Assembly: GCA_946621895.1 (NCBI GenBank)
Contig: CAMOOZ010000174.1
Location: 1-10,243 of the forward strand
Length of the DNA: 10,243 nt
DNA from: an uncultured Lachnospiraceae bacterium
Lineage (GTDB): Bacteria; Bacillota_A; Clostridia; Lachnospirales; Lachnospiraceae
Direction: 5' to 3'
Below are positions 1 to 7,108 of the stretch, in pieces (within the stretch, counting starts at the first letter, position 1; each line of letters opens with the position of its first letter). The translations under genes and the position numbers were made by a program. The notes beneath the pieces were generated by a model, which saw only the letters and a list, made by a program, of their open reading frames with translations, was not told where the DNA came from and made no database searches.

Positions 1-46
1 GATGAGGGCACGAAAGCTGAAGCGCCTTAAGGAAACAAACGAAACG

Positions 47-898
47 ATGAAGATCGGCATTATCGACGCTGGCGGAGGGATGCGTGGCATCTATACCGCC
101 GGGATATATGACTACTGCATGGAACATGGGATCCTGTTTGATCTCTGCATCGGGATCTCCGCGGGAAGCGGCAACCAGGCCTGCTTTCTTGCCTCCCAGC
201 CCGGGCGCAATTACCGCTCCTACACGAAATTCGCGTTTCGCAAAGAATACATGGGCTGGGGCCGGTGGCTGAAAACGGGCAGCTTTGTGAATCTGGATTA
301 TATCTACAGCACGCTCAGCAATTCGGACGGAGAAGACCCGCTGGACTATCCGGCCTTTGCGGCCTCCCCGATGGACTTTCTCGTTGTTGCGACCGATGCA
401 AACACCGGTGAACCCGTCTATTTCCCGAAATCCGCCATGATGCAGGATGATTATGACATCATCAAGTGCTCCTGCTGCGTGCCGGTATTCAATAAACCCT
501 ATCCCTATCAGGGCGGTGAATACCTGGATGGCGGGATCAGCGATCCGATTCCCATAAAAAAAGCCTTCGCGCTTGGCTGCGATAAAATCATCCTGCTCCT
601 TACCAGGCCCAGGGATTTCCGCAGACAGGCAAAAAATGACATCCGCCTTTCCCGTTTTCTAAGCAAAAAATATCCCGCTGCGGCCAAAGCGTTTGCTGAA
701 CGCAGCAGGATCTATAATGATGGCCTTACACAGGCGCTCCGATATGAAGCCGAAGGAAAACTCCTCCTTCTGGCACCGGGAGACATTTTCGGCATGAAAA
801 CGCTCACCAGGGACAAAGCAAAAATGGATCTGCTCTATCACCTGGGCTTAAAGGACGCCGAAGCCATCCCTGCCTTTATTGAAAGCTCTTCTCGATGA
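47..898 (+). CDS. Patatin-like phospholipase family protein
   Basis: Predicted serine acyl hydrolase of the patatin-like family (YjjU type), 283 residues, probably cytoplasmic and acting on lipid acyl esters. Near the N-terminus GGGMRG (residues 9-14) matches the glycine-rich oxyanion-hole loop. GISAG (36-40) is the GxSxG elbow with Ser38 as nucleophile, and DGG (161-163) supplies the Asp of the Ser-Asp dyad. The order and spacing fit the family, and about 280-300 residues is its usual length. I chose ATG 47 because the family begins right at the MKIGIIDAGG strand and an AAGGAAA stretch lies about 13 bases upstream. The frame stays open to base 2, so a longer N-terminus cannot be excluded. 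It is the only + strand gene here, and its 3' end overlaps the converging gene by 23 bases. The family is clear; the substrate is unknown. Confidence 0.88.
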   Translation: MKIGIIDAGGGMRGIYTAGIYDYCMEHGILFDLCIGISAGSGNQACFLASQPGRNYRSYTKFAFRKEYMGWGRWLKTGSFVNLDYIYSTLSNSDGEDPLDYPAFAASPMDFLVVATDANTGEPVYFPKSAMMQDDYDIIKCSCCVPVFNKPYPYQGGEYLDGGISDPIPIKKAFALGCDKIILLLTRPRDFRRQAKNDIRLSRFLSKKYPAAAKAFAERSRIYNDGLTQALRYEAEGKLLLLAPGDIFGMKTLTRDKAKMDLLYHLGLKDAEAIPAFIESSSR

Positions 899-1505
899 CC
901 AGAGAGATCCGATCCTTCAGGATGCCCACGCGCACATCCGTGGCCACATTCGCCACGATGGATTTTTCCAGCTCATCCCAGGCTTCCTGCGTATCCGGTC
1001 CGGCATCCTTCCCTTCCTCTACGCTGCCTCTGTAGCGCTGAAGGGACCACACCATCGCGGCCTGCGTCATCGCATAGGAGCTGTCCATTCCCATTTCACC
1101 ATAGTTCACAGGGCCGACGCCATAATCCATCTGCAGCTGGGCAACCTCCTGATAGTTTTCCAGCCCCGTTTCAAACATCTCCCTGATCTTTCCCATGATC
1201 CCCCTGGTGGACTCATTCTTTCCGGTAGAGGAAACAGACATCAGCTCTCTGCGCTTTCCCGCATTCATCGCGGTGGACGCGTCCAGATGGATCCTGCAGC
1301 TGTTCAGATCTCCATCGATCCAGAAGGTGGCGCCAAACTCTCCGGCGATCGCCCTGACCATACCCACGGTCTCTTCCGCAAGCAGCATCACATGCATCGC
1401 GTTGCGCCTGTCCAGCCCCAGGGAAGTAGTGAATTCCTCTGCGAGCTTCAGAGCATCCTCAAGTCCTCTTCCATCATTGCCAACGGTGATCTCTTTCGTC
1501 TTCAT
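876..1505 (-). CDS. Degenerate GHKL/RsbW-like ATPase-fold protein
   Basis: A 209-residue soluble protein whose first 110 residues resemble an RsbW-type GHKL domain. Helix 14-30 is followed by LLAEETVGMVRA (41-52), which has the position and EE pair of an N-box but lacks its Asn. STGKNESTRGIMGKIREM (93-110) resembles the G2 segment (GxGxG...GIxxxxKIMD). No DxGxxFDP G1 box is visible between them, so ATP binding may be weak or lost. Residues 115-209 have no family I recognise; they include a Met- and Tyr-rich stretch and an acidic helix. ATG 1505 is fixed by AAGGAG five bases upstream, and that site overlaps the stop of the leader-peptide gene, so the two are probably translated together. A regulatory partner-binding role is inference. 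It might instead be an unrelated alpha/beta protein. Confidence 0.6.
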   Translation of the reverse strand: MKTKEITVGNDGRGLEDALKLAEEFTTSLGLDRRNAMHVMLLAEETVGMVRAIAGEFGATFWIDGDLNSCRIHLDASTAMNAGKRRELMSVSSTGKNESTRGIMGKIREMFETGLENYQEVAQLQMDYGVGPVNYGEMGMDSSYAMTQAAMVWSLQRYRGSVEEGKDAGPDTQEAWDELEKSIVANVATDVRVGILKDRISLVIEKSFQ

Positions 1506-1510
1506 ATGCG

Positions 1511-1516
1511 CTCCTT
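1511..1516 (-). promoter_or_regulatory. Ribosome binding site of the degenerate GHKL-like gene
   Basis: AAGGAG on the - strand, five bases before ATG 1505. Its first two bases are shared with the TAA stop (1515-1517) of the upstream peptide gene, an arrangement that favours translational coupling and supports the chosen start. Confidence 0.75.
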
Positions 1517-1796
1517 AAAGAAACTTTGGTTTATGGCAGAAGGTGCAGACCCCTCTTCCTCCGTAGGCAACGGTAAAATCACGCATACAGTTGCAGTTTT
1601 CTCCGTCGCACCAGGAGCTGACCGTCATAGGATTATTCACAGAACTTTTTACAGAAAGCTCCGTCACATGAAGATCAGGCTTGGGAATCGTACCGACCGC
1701 ATTCATCTGCGGCTTTTCGGTGCCTGCCTGACCCAGACTTCCGCCGCTTACCTGCCCCAGCTCTTTTTCGCTAATGCTGAACCTTTTCTCACTCAT
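1515..1796 (-). CDS. Double-glycine leader peptide with Cys-rich C-terminus (RiPP/bacteriocin-like precursor)
   Basis: A 93-residue peptide. Residues 6-19, FSISEKELGQVSGG, match the double-glycine leader of class II bacteriocins and related exported peptides (LSxxELxxVxGG), which C39-peptidase ABC exporters cut after GG. The predicted product would be residues 20-93. It has a Gly/Pro/Ser/Val-rich linker and then a cysteine cluster: Cys63, 68, 70, 84 and 87, with His88. This pattern, Cx4CxCx13CxxCH, could form disulfides, bind a metal or be modified. The ATG is supported by GGAGGGAG six bases upstream. No exporter, peptidase, immunity gene or modifying enzyme is visible in the window. The gene lies 9 bases before the degenerate GHKL-like gene and is probably expressed with it. 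Whether it is an antimicrobial, a signal or a cytoplasmic zinc-ribbon protein is open. The leader match is the strong part. Confidence 0.7.
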   Translation of the reverse strand: MSEKRFSISEKELGQVSGGSLGQAGTEKPQMNAVGTIPKPDLHVTELSVKSSVNNPMTVSSWCDGENCNCMRDFTVAYGGRGVCTFCHKPKFL

Positions 1797-1802
1797 CTTC
1801 TT

Positions 1803-1810
1803 CTCCCTCC
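1803..1810 (-). promoter_or_regulatory. Strong ribosome binding site of the leader-peptide gene
   Basis: GGAGGGAG on the - strand, six bases before ATG 1796. This is one of the strongest Shine-Dalgarno matches in the window. It supports this small gene being real and well translated. Confidence 0.75.
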
Positions 1811-1885
1811 CGCATCGGCGCTGCCTGAAAGCATTCCCTGTCTGCGGCAGCCCGGATTGCCCTCAAAAAGTCTCGACACTTCCTT

Positions 1886-1915
1886 CGTATAAGAGCATCA
1901 CCTGATGATTATACG
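1886..1915. repeat. Interrupted palindrome, possible operator or RNA hairpin
   Basis: Arms CGTATAA (1886-1892) and TTATACG (1909-1915) are perfect inverted copies. Inside them CATCA (1896-1900) pairs with TGATG (1903-1907). It lies in the 143-base gap between the RsbW-like gene and the leader-peptide gene. No long T run follows on either strand, so a regulator site or a 5'-leader hairpin fits better than an intrinsic terminator. Confidence 0.5.
1908..1913 (-). promoter_or_regulatory. Possible -10 promoter element for the peptide / GHKL-like pair
   Basis: A perfect TATAAT on the - strand, about 110 bases upstream of the leader-peptide ATG and inside the palindrome at 1886-1915. At the expected -35 distance I see only GTGGAG/TGGAGT, which is poor for a housekeeping promoter, so any promoter would need an activator or another sigma factor. 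The assignment is tentative. Confidence 0.3.
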
Positions 1916-1939
1916 ATCCACAGCCGAAAACTCCACGGG

Positions 1940-2407
1940 TTACCGGAGGCGTTTTACCATTGTAAAAATATTCTGATCCCCTCTGCGCTCATAACGGACC
2001 TCATCCATGCTCTTTTTCACCATGAATATCCCCAGTCCGCCGATTCCGCGCTCCTCGATGGGAAGCCCGATATCGGGATCCTCCTTCGCCAACGGGTCAT
2101 AGGCGACTCCGCTGTCTGTGAAGGTAATGGAAATGACCGGATCAGTCGAATTTATATTCAGCTTTTCCATATTGACCCGGTCAGTCATTAAGCTGCCGGC
2201 CTGCCCGACCTCCGCTTCGATCAGCGCCTCGCCTTCCCCCTCCGGATACGCGTAGCTGGCGATGTTCACAAATATCTCCTCCGTCGCCACGCTGACCTGC
2301 ATCTGATTCTTCATGGCGCATTCCTGCTCCTCCAGAATCTCCTCCAGGAACGAAACAACCTCTCTCAGCTTCTCCACCTTTGCGTCCACGGTCATTGTCT
2401 TTTTCAT
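1940..2407 (-). CDS. RsbW-like anti-sigma factor / serine protein kinase (HATPase)
   Basis: A 155-residue cytoplasmic GHKL ATPase of the RsbW/SpoIIAB type. Such proteins typically sequester a sigma factor or another target and phosphorylate a STAS-domain antagonist. The N-box is intact as EEIFVNIASYAY (residues 43-54). The G1 box is DSGVAYDP (98-105, matching DxGxxFDP), and the G2 loop is GIGGLGIFMVKK (121-132). A segment at about 66-90 looks longer than in typical RsbW proteins. The start is ATG 2407, with GAGG ten bases upstream. An upstream out-of-frame ATG (ATG CGA TGA) sits in the leader. The gene follows the PP2C phosphatase by 31 bases, the usual pairing of kinase and opposing phosphatase. 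No STAS substrate and no sigma factor are visible, so the target is unknown. The family call is firm; an anti-sigma role is inferred. Confidence 0.88.
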   Translation of the reverse strand: MKKTMTVDAKVEKLREVVSFLEEILEEQECAMKNQMQVSVATEEIFVNIASYAYPEGEGEALIEAEVGQAGSLMTDRVNMEKLNINSTDPVISITFTDSGVAYDPLAKEDPDIGLPIEERGIGGLGIFMVKKSMDEVRYERRGDQNIFTMVKRLR

Positions 2408-2438
2408 CGCATCTAATCCTCAGAAATCTCTCTATGCC

Positions 2439-4112
2439 TTATTCCTTAACGGTTCTTAAAGACTTCAGCTTAATGGCCAGCATGGTCAAGTCATCAAACT
2501 GCGGGGCAGCCCCCACAAACGCATCCACATCCCTTCGCACCGCGGGAAGCAGCTCATTCACCGGCAGCGTATAGCTCTTCTGCAGCACAGCCTCAAGCCG
2601 CTCCATGCCGTAGAGCTCGTCCGACGCGTTCGTCGCCTCCGGCACGCCATCCGTATACAGGAAAAGCATATCTCCCGGCGCCATCGTCACGGTAGAGGTG
2701 ATATAGGGGATCCCCTCCATTGTGGCCACAGGCGGCTTTTTCTTCTTTGCCTTGACCAGTTCAGTCGTCCCGTCGGGATGGATGATCACCGGGTATTCAT
2801 GCCCGGCATCGCTGAAGTTGACCACCCCTGTGGTAAGATCCACGATCCCCAGCCAGACCGTCACGAAGAGCCCCTCGTCGTTTGCCTCGGCAAGCTGATC
2901 GTTCGCGTTGGACAAAACCTTTGCCGGATCATAGCTCTCCAGGCCGCGGTCCTTGATCAGCGTCTTGGAAATCGCCATAAAGAGCGCCGCCGGCACGCCT
3001 TTTCCGGACACATCCGCCATCACCAGCGCCAGATGCCTGTCGTCGATCAGGAAGAAATCATAGAAATCGCCGCCCACCTCCTTGGCCGGATCCATTGAAG
3101 CGAAGAGGTCAAATTCCGGGCGATCCGGAAAGGGCGGAAAGATCCGCGGCAGCATGGATGCCTGAATCTGCGTGGCCACATTCAGCTCCGCGCCGATCCT
3201 TTCCTTTTCCGCCGTGACCTTCGTGATATTGTCGATATACTCCAGGATCTTTTCCTGCATCGTCCGGATATTGTCACAAAGATCCTCCAGCTCATCATGA
3301 CTGTGAATATCCAGAGCGATCACGCTCTCCTTGGAGTAGCCGCTCTCCTCATCCGTAAAGCGCTTCGATTCTGCGGACAGCGCCTCAATAGGCTTCACCG
3401 CCATCCGGCGGATCAGGATCACGCCCAACGCGCACGCCAGAATGGTGATCAGCACACTGTAGATCACCATGCGTGATAAAAACTGGGTCCTGTCCGCCAT
3501 GACCTTATTCATGTCGATATCCACACCCACTGTGCTGACCGCCTCCCCACGGGAGTCATAGATCGGCTCATAGGCGGAGCAGACCCAGTCATTGTTTACA
3601 TTCGACACGGCCGGATCGATATGCACATTGGTCGTATACGCCGCAAATTCTTCCGCGTTCGGCTCCACATAGCCTAACGCGAAAAACCCCTCCGCCGTTG
3701 CGGAAATAAGATATACACTGACCGGCCCTTCGATAGAATGAATATACAGATATTTGACATTCATATCCTTCAGGAACTGGACATAGGTGGCACTGAGCGC
3801 GTTATAGCCATCCAGCATTCCCTTTTTTTCCAGATATGCGCCTATCGGTTCATAGTCCCCCGTTTCATCCGCCTTCTCACGGATCCGGATAAACTCCTCC
3901 TCATCCACCAGCTCACGGAGCGCCCGGATGAAATCCCCATCCGTCTGATTCGCCAGGGAAAGCGCAAGTCTTGAAGCATCATCACTGTAATACTGATCCA
4001 CCTTTCCCCCATGCTCGATACTGCTGGTCACGCAAAGGCAGACCGACAGCACGCTCATCGATATGATGATCAACGCAAACAGCTTAACGGCAAGGCCCCG
4101 TCCTCTCTTCAT
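2439..4112 (-). CDS. Membrane-bound SpoIIE/RsbU-type PP2C phosphatase with extracytoplasmic sensor
   Basis: A 557-residue serine phosphatase, expected to dephosphorylate a STAS-type antagonist and so oppose an RsbW-like kinase. In order: a membrane segment at about 9-30; an extracytoplasmic Cache-like domain at about 35-215, ending in YEPIYDSRGEAVSTVGVDID; a second membrane segment at about 216-235; HAMP at about 236-295; a short coiled coil at about 295-320; and the PP2C domain at about 325-550. Catalytic motifs are present: GGDFYDFF (347-354), DVSGKGVPAALFM (367-379), SDAGHEYP (434-441), LYTDGVPEAT (485-494) and DDLTML (540-545). I start at ATG 4112 because AAAGGAG lies eight bases upstream. 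The ATG at 4118 is only two bases from that site, and the open frame to 4163 adds a non-family N-terminus. The binding site overlaps the transporter's stop, so the two are coupled. The sensed ligand is unknown. Confidence 0.92.
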   Translation of the reverse strand: MKRGRGLAVKLFALIIISMSVLSVCLCVTSSIEHGGKVDQYYSDDASRLALSLANQTDGDFIRALRELVDEEEFIRIREKADETGDYEPIGAYLEKKGMLDGYNALSATYVQFLKDMNVKYLYIHSIEGPVSVYLISATAEGFFALGYVEPNAEEFAAYTTNVHIDPAVSNVNNDWVCSAYEPIYDSRGEAVSTVGVDIDMNKVMADRTQFLSRMVIYSVLITILACALGVILIRRMAVKPIEALSAESKRFTDEESGYSKESVIALDIHSHDELEDLCDNIRTMQEKILEYIDNITKVTAEKERIGAELNVATQIQASMLPRIFPPFPDRPEFDLFASMDPAKEVGGDFYDFFLIDDRHLALVMADVSGKGVPAALFMAISKTLIKDRGLESYDPAKVLSNANDQLAEANDEGLFVTVWLGIVDLTTGVVNFSDAGHEYPVIIHPDGTTELVKAKKKKPPVATMEGIPYITSTVTMAPGDMLFLYTDGVPEATNASDELYGMERLEAVLQKSYTLPVNELLPAVRRDVDAFVGAAPQFDDLTMLAIKLKSLRTVKE

Positions 4113-4120
4113 CTTCATTT

Positions 4121-4127
4121 CTCCTTT
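4121..4127 (-). promoter_or_regulatory. Ribosome binding site deciding the phosphatase start
   Basis: AAAGGAG on the - strand. It is two bases from ATG 4118 and eight bases from ATG 4112, which favours the latter. It also overlaps the TAA stop (4126-4128) of the upstream transporter gene, so translation of the two is probably linked. Confidence 0.75.
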
Positions 4128-7074
4128 AAGCGTTTTTCTCAGGGCTGTCCCCCGGAAGGGCATTAGCGCGGCGTTCCGTCCATTTCCCGATCAGGAAAAA
4201 CAGCACGGCAAGAATGCTCACGGTGATCAGCACGATCATCAGCCCGCGGTTCATCCCGGCGATCAGCACATAGCTGAAAACAAACGGTCCGATGGACTGC
4301 GCCACATTGACCACCAGATTATATATTCCCAGCGCCTGTCCATAACCATAGCGCTGAACAACTCTTAAGTCGGTATAATAACCGGTCTGAAGCGGAAGCC
4401 CGAAGCTGTCGGAAACCCCAAGCAGCGATAGCGCGGCGAATAACGCCGGCAGGTTCTTAAACCGGACAACCAGGAAAAAGGCCAGGGCATAGAGCAGTGA
4501 GGCAAGCAGAATGCCCTCCTTCTTTCTTCTCTTCCGCGTAAAAAAATCCGTCAGCACACCGCCGAAAAGCATCACGCAAAGCCCGTTCAGCAGGTAGGAA
4601 TAGCCGATATAGGTCTCGGAAAGGCCGTAATCCGTGCCGATGATCGGATATAAATAGTTCAGGAAATAGTAGCAGATCATGATCGGCGCAACGATCATCA
4701 GCATCAGGCTTAAGACCTGCGGATTTAAGACAAACGCAATCGTGCGGAAAAACCCATTCTTTTTCTCTTCCGCCTGCGCGCTCTTTTCCTGCTTTTGCGC
4801 ATTGAAATACCGGCCTGCCACCAGAAGCATCGAGACGCTTAAGATCGCGGAAATAATAAACACCGCCCGGTAATCCATCCAGTTTACCAGAAAGCCGCCG
4901 AACACGACCCCGCAGTTTACCCCGTTTAAGGCCGCCACATTATATTGGGAGAAGCCATTGTCCTTCTTCTCCTCCGGCAGATCACTGATCCGCATCGTGG
5001 CAACCAGAAGGATGACTCCCCAGCCGACGCCCAGCACTGCATTGCCCAGAATCAGCATCCCGATATGCGGGATGATCCTTAACACAAAACCGGCGATAAA
5101 GAGGATCGAGCTGAAAAAGACTGCCTTTTTTTCGCCCATTTTTTCCACTAGATTTACGCCCACCACGGAAAAGATGGCACCGGTGATCACCTCCGCGGAG
5201 ATCGGGATCGCCGCCATCACCTCCGGGGCAAGACCGATGGAGACTTCTTCGGAAAGCTGCATCGCATATACGGGCAGGAAAGCCGTGGCAAGATTCGTCA
5301 GGAAAAAGACGAGAAAGGACACCATCCGCATGATCTCTGCGGGGATCTCCCTGACCCTGCCCTTCCCCAGCGATTTTTCCAGCTCGATATATTCACTGCG
5401 TCCCTTAAAAAAGTGGATCAGCTCAAACACCGTCAGGATCATCACCACCGTGGTGGCCATGACATTAACAAAAGCATCGAAGATCATGGAGTTGATCTCT
5501 TTCCGATAGCTCTTCATGTCCTTGCCTACTTCGATGATCCCGATGGCATTTCCCTGATCATCGAAAAGCGGATCATAGGTGAACAGATACTCTCCCTCGC
5601 TGGTGCTGCTCTGGAACTTGACGCCCTTCCCGGTCGTCAGGATCTCCTCCTCAAGGGAACCCTCCATCGGCCAGTCATAGGGATAGATCGCTCCTGCCCC
5701 CTCTGTCAGGCTGTAAGATATTACCAATGTATTGTCCACAACCTTATAAAGCACGCAGTACAGATCCCGCATGGTCTCGGTTTCGTTAAAAAAGATACTC
5801 GTGACCATCTCTCTGACGGCTTCATAGTCCTCTCCCATGAAATCATCCGCGCTGTCAAGCCTGGTAAAGGCATCCGCCGGGAGCTGCGCAGTGACCACCG
5901 CGCTGGCGAGCTGCGCCCGTTCAAAGAACGCATTCAAAAGGCTCTCCTGAAATCGCGGGATCATCACCGCGATGATCAGCAGGGAAAGCAGGATCGACCC
6001 CGTCACCACGCCAAGGATCATCCTGGCATAAAAAGTCCCCTTCTGCAGGGTGCGAAGGACAAAGATAAGCAGCACTGCCGCAACGATCAGGGCATCCACG
6101 AGCACGCCCGCCTTTGCCCCGACAGATAAAATGCACTGCAGCGGCGAAAAGCTGCATGAATACAGATAATCAAACGCATTGCCCTCTGTCCGGATCCTCG
6201 CGGAATAATCCGAGACGGCAACAAGTCCATTTTGCGCATTCAGATCGTATGCAATTTCCCTGGAGAAGTAATTGATATCCTCCTCAATCGGTTCTACAGT
6301 CCCATCCTCCGGGCGGATCGTCAGGATACATCTTGTCCCGAGGTCCGTCGCGTAAAGCACGCCATCGTGGAAACTCAATTCAGCGGGAATGCTATGCCCT
6401 CTGGCCTGCCTGCAGTGGTAAAGCAGCCTGTCCGCGTTTCCGTCCACATATTGCAGGATCCGGCCGTCATAGGTGCTGTAAAAGATCGCGCCCGTGTCCG
6501 GATCAAAGGCCGCGCTCCTTGCAAGGCGTCCGGCTCCGGGTAAAGAGAGACTTTCCTCCCTCTCCCCCAGCCTGACGAAGCGGATCCCGCCATCCACCCG
6601 GTAGACATAGGCCAATCCGTCCTCAGCGGGAAAAAGACCGATGATATTCGGCCATACGATGCGTTCAGAATAAAGATAGGTGGCCGGTTTTCCGACATAC
6701 CTGCCATTCCCATCCAATTCGAGGATCCTCTCCCCGGAAAGCCGGATCCCTTCATCTGACATCACATCGTGAAGATAAATATGCCCTTGATAAGGAACCG
6801 CGCGCTGAGCCGCTTCAAAGATTCCCGAGGAAGCTTCCTTTTTCCAGAGCAGCCTGTTCTCCGGATCGATCTTCAAAAGCCGTTCCCCTGCCTTATCCAG
6901 AACGATCAGATTCCCGGCTTCATCCTTGGCGGCATACACCACCCCTTCAAATTCCAGGCCGCCAAAGGGATTAACGAAAAGATAATCCGCCCCGGACAAC
7001 GCCAGAATAAGCCCCAGAAAAAAGAGGATCGCGATGCTCAGATAAAATTTTTTGCTGTGAAAAAACCGCGACAT
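4126..7074 (-). CDS. MFS transporter fused to N-terminal propeller-like and Cache-like sensor domains
   Basis: A 982-residue membrane protein, more than twice the length of an ordinary MFS carrier. In order: a membrane anchor at 10-28; an extracytoplasmic region at about 40-300 with recurring beta-propeller-like strands (GNLIVLDKAGERLLKID, GRILQYVDGNADRLLYH); membrane segments at about 322-341 and 350-372; a Cache-like domain at about 378-525 ending in YDPLFDDQGNAIGIIEVG; a membrane segment at about 530-553; a basic linker; and an MFS body at about 582-965 with roughly 12 hydrophobic helices and a charged central loop (KQEKSAQAEEKK). The annotated start is ATG 7074; an in-frame TTG directly precedes it, and AAAGAAGG lies four bases upstream of the ATG. 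It lies 13 bases before the PP2C phosphatase gene. The likely role is a transporter or transport-like receptor gated by extracellular signals. The substrate is unknown. Confidence 0.82.
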   Translation of the reverse strand: MSRFFHSKKFYLSIAILFFLGLILALSGADYLFVNPFGGLEFEGVVYAAKDEAGNLIVLDKAGERLLKIDPENRLLWKKEASSGIFEAAQRAVPYQGHIYLHDVMSDEGIRLSGERILELDGNGRYVGKPATYLYSERIVWPNIIGLFPAEDGLAYVYRVDGGIRFVRLGEREESLSLPGAGRLARSAAFDPDTGAIFYSTYDGRILQYVDGNADRLLYHCRQARGHSIPAELSFHDGVLYATDLGTRCILTIRPEDGTVEPIEEDINYFSREIAYDLNAQNGLVAVSDYSARIRTEGNAFDYLYSCSFSPLQCILSVGAKAGVLVDALIVAAVLLIFVLRTLQKGTFYARMILGVVTGSILLSLLIIAVMIPRFQESLLNAFFERAQLASAVVTAQLPADAFTRLDSADDFMGEDYEAVREMVTSIFFNETETMRDLYCVLYKVVDNTLVISYSLTEGAGAIYPYDWPMEGSLEEEILTTGKGVKFQSSTSEGEYLFTYDPLFDDQGNAIGIIEVGKDMKSYRKEINSMIFDAFVNVMATTVVMILTVFELIHFFKGRSEYIELEKSLGKGRVREIPAEIMRMVSFLVFFLTNLATAFLPVYAMQLSEEVSIGLAPEVMAAIPISAEVITGAIFSVVGVNLVEKMGEKKAVFFSSILFIAGFVLRIIPHIGMLILGNAVLGVGWGVILLVATMRISDLPEEKKDNGFSQYNVAALNGVNCGVVFGGFLVNWMDYRAVFIISAILSVSMLLVAGRYFNAQKQEKSAQAEEKKNGFFRTIAFVLNPQVLSLMLMIVAPIMICYYFLNYLYPIIGTDYGLSETYIGYSYLLNGLCVMLFGGVLTDFFTRKRRKKEGILLASLLYALAFFLVVRFKNLPALFAALSLLGVSDSFGLPLQTGYYTDLRVVQRYGYGQALGIYNLVVNVAQSIGPFVFSYVLIAGMNRGLMIVLITVSILAVLFFLIGKWTERRANALPGDSPEKNA

Positions 7075-7108
7075 CAAACCTTCTTTGTGAAACGTTAAAC
7101 AGATACCT

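Noticed and set aside
879..1892. A 337-codon open frame on the + strand
   Set aside because: It lies opposite two genes with good ribosome binding sites. Its translation is rich in His, Pro and Arg and shows no recognisable motif, so it is a shadow frame.
1921..1950. Possible terminator after the RsbW-like gene (CTCC...GGAG followed by TTTT on the - strand)
   Set aside because: Only four to five pairs can form and the T run is short, so it is too weak to call.
4113..4163. Upstream start for the phosphatase at 4163
   Set aside because: It would overlap the end of the transporter gene and adds residues without family similarity. ATG 4112 has an ideal AAAGGAG.
5413..6129. A 238-codon + strand open frame inside the transporter gene
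   Set aside because: It is antisense to a clearly coding membrane protein and its translation is His/Arg/Asp-rich without motifs.
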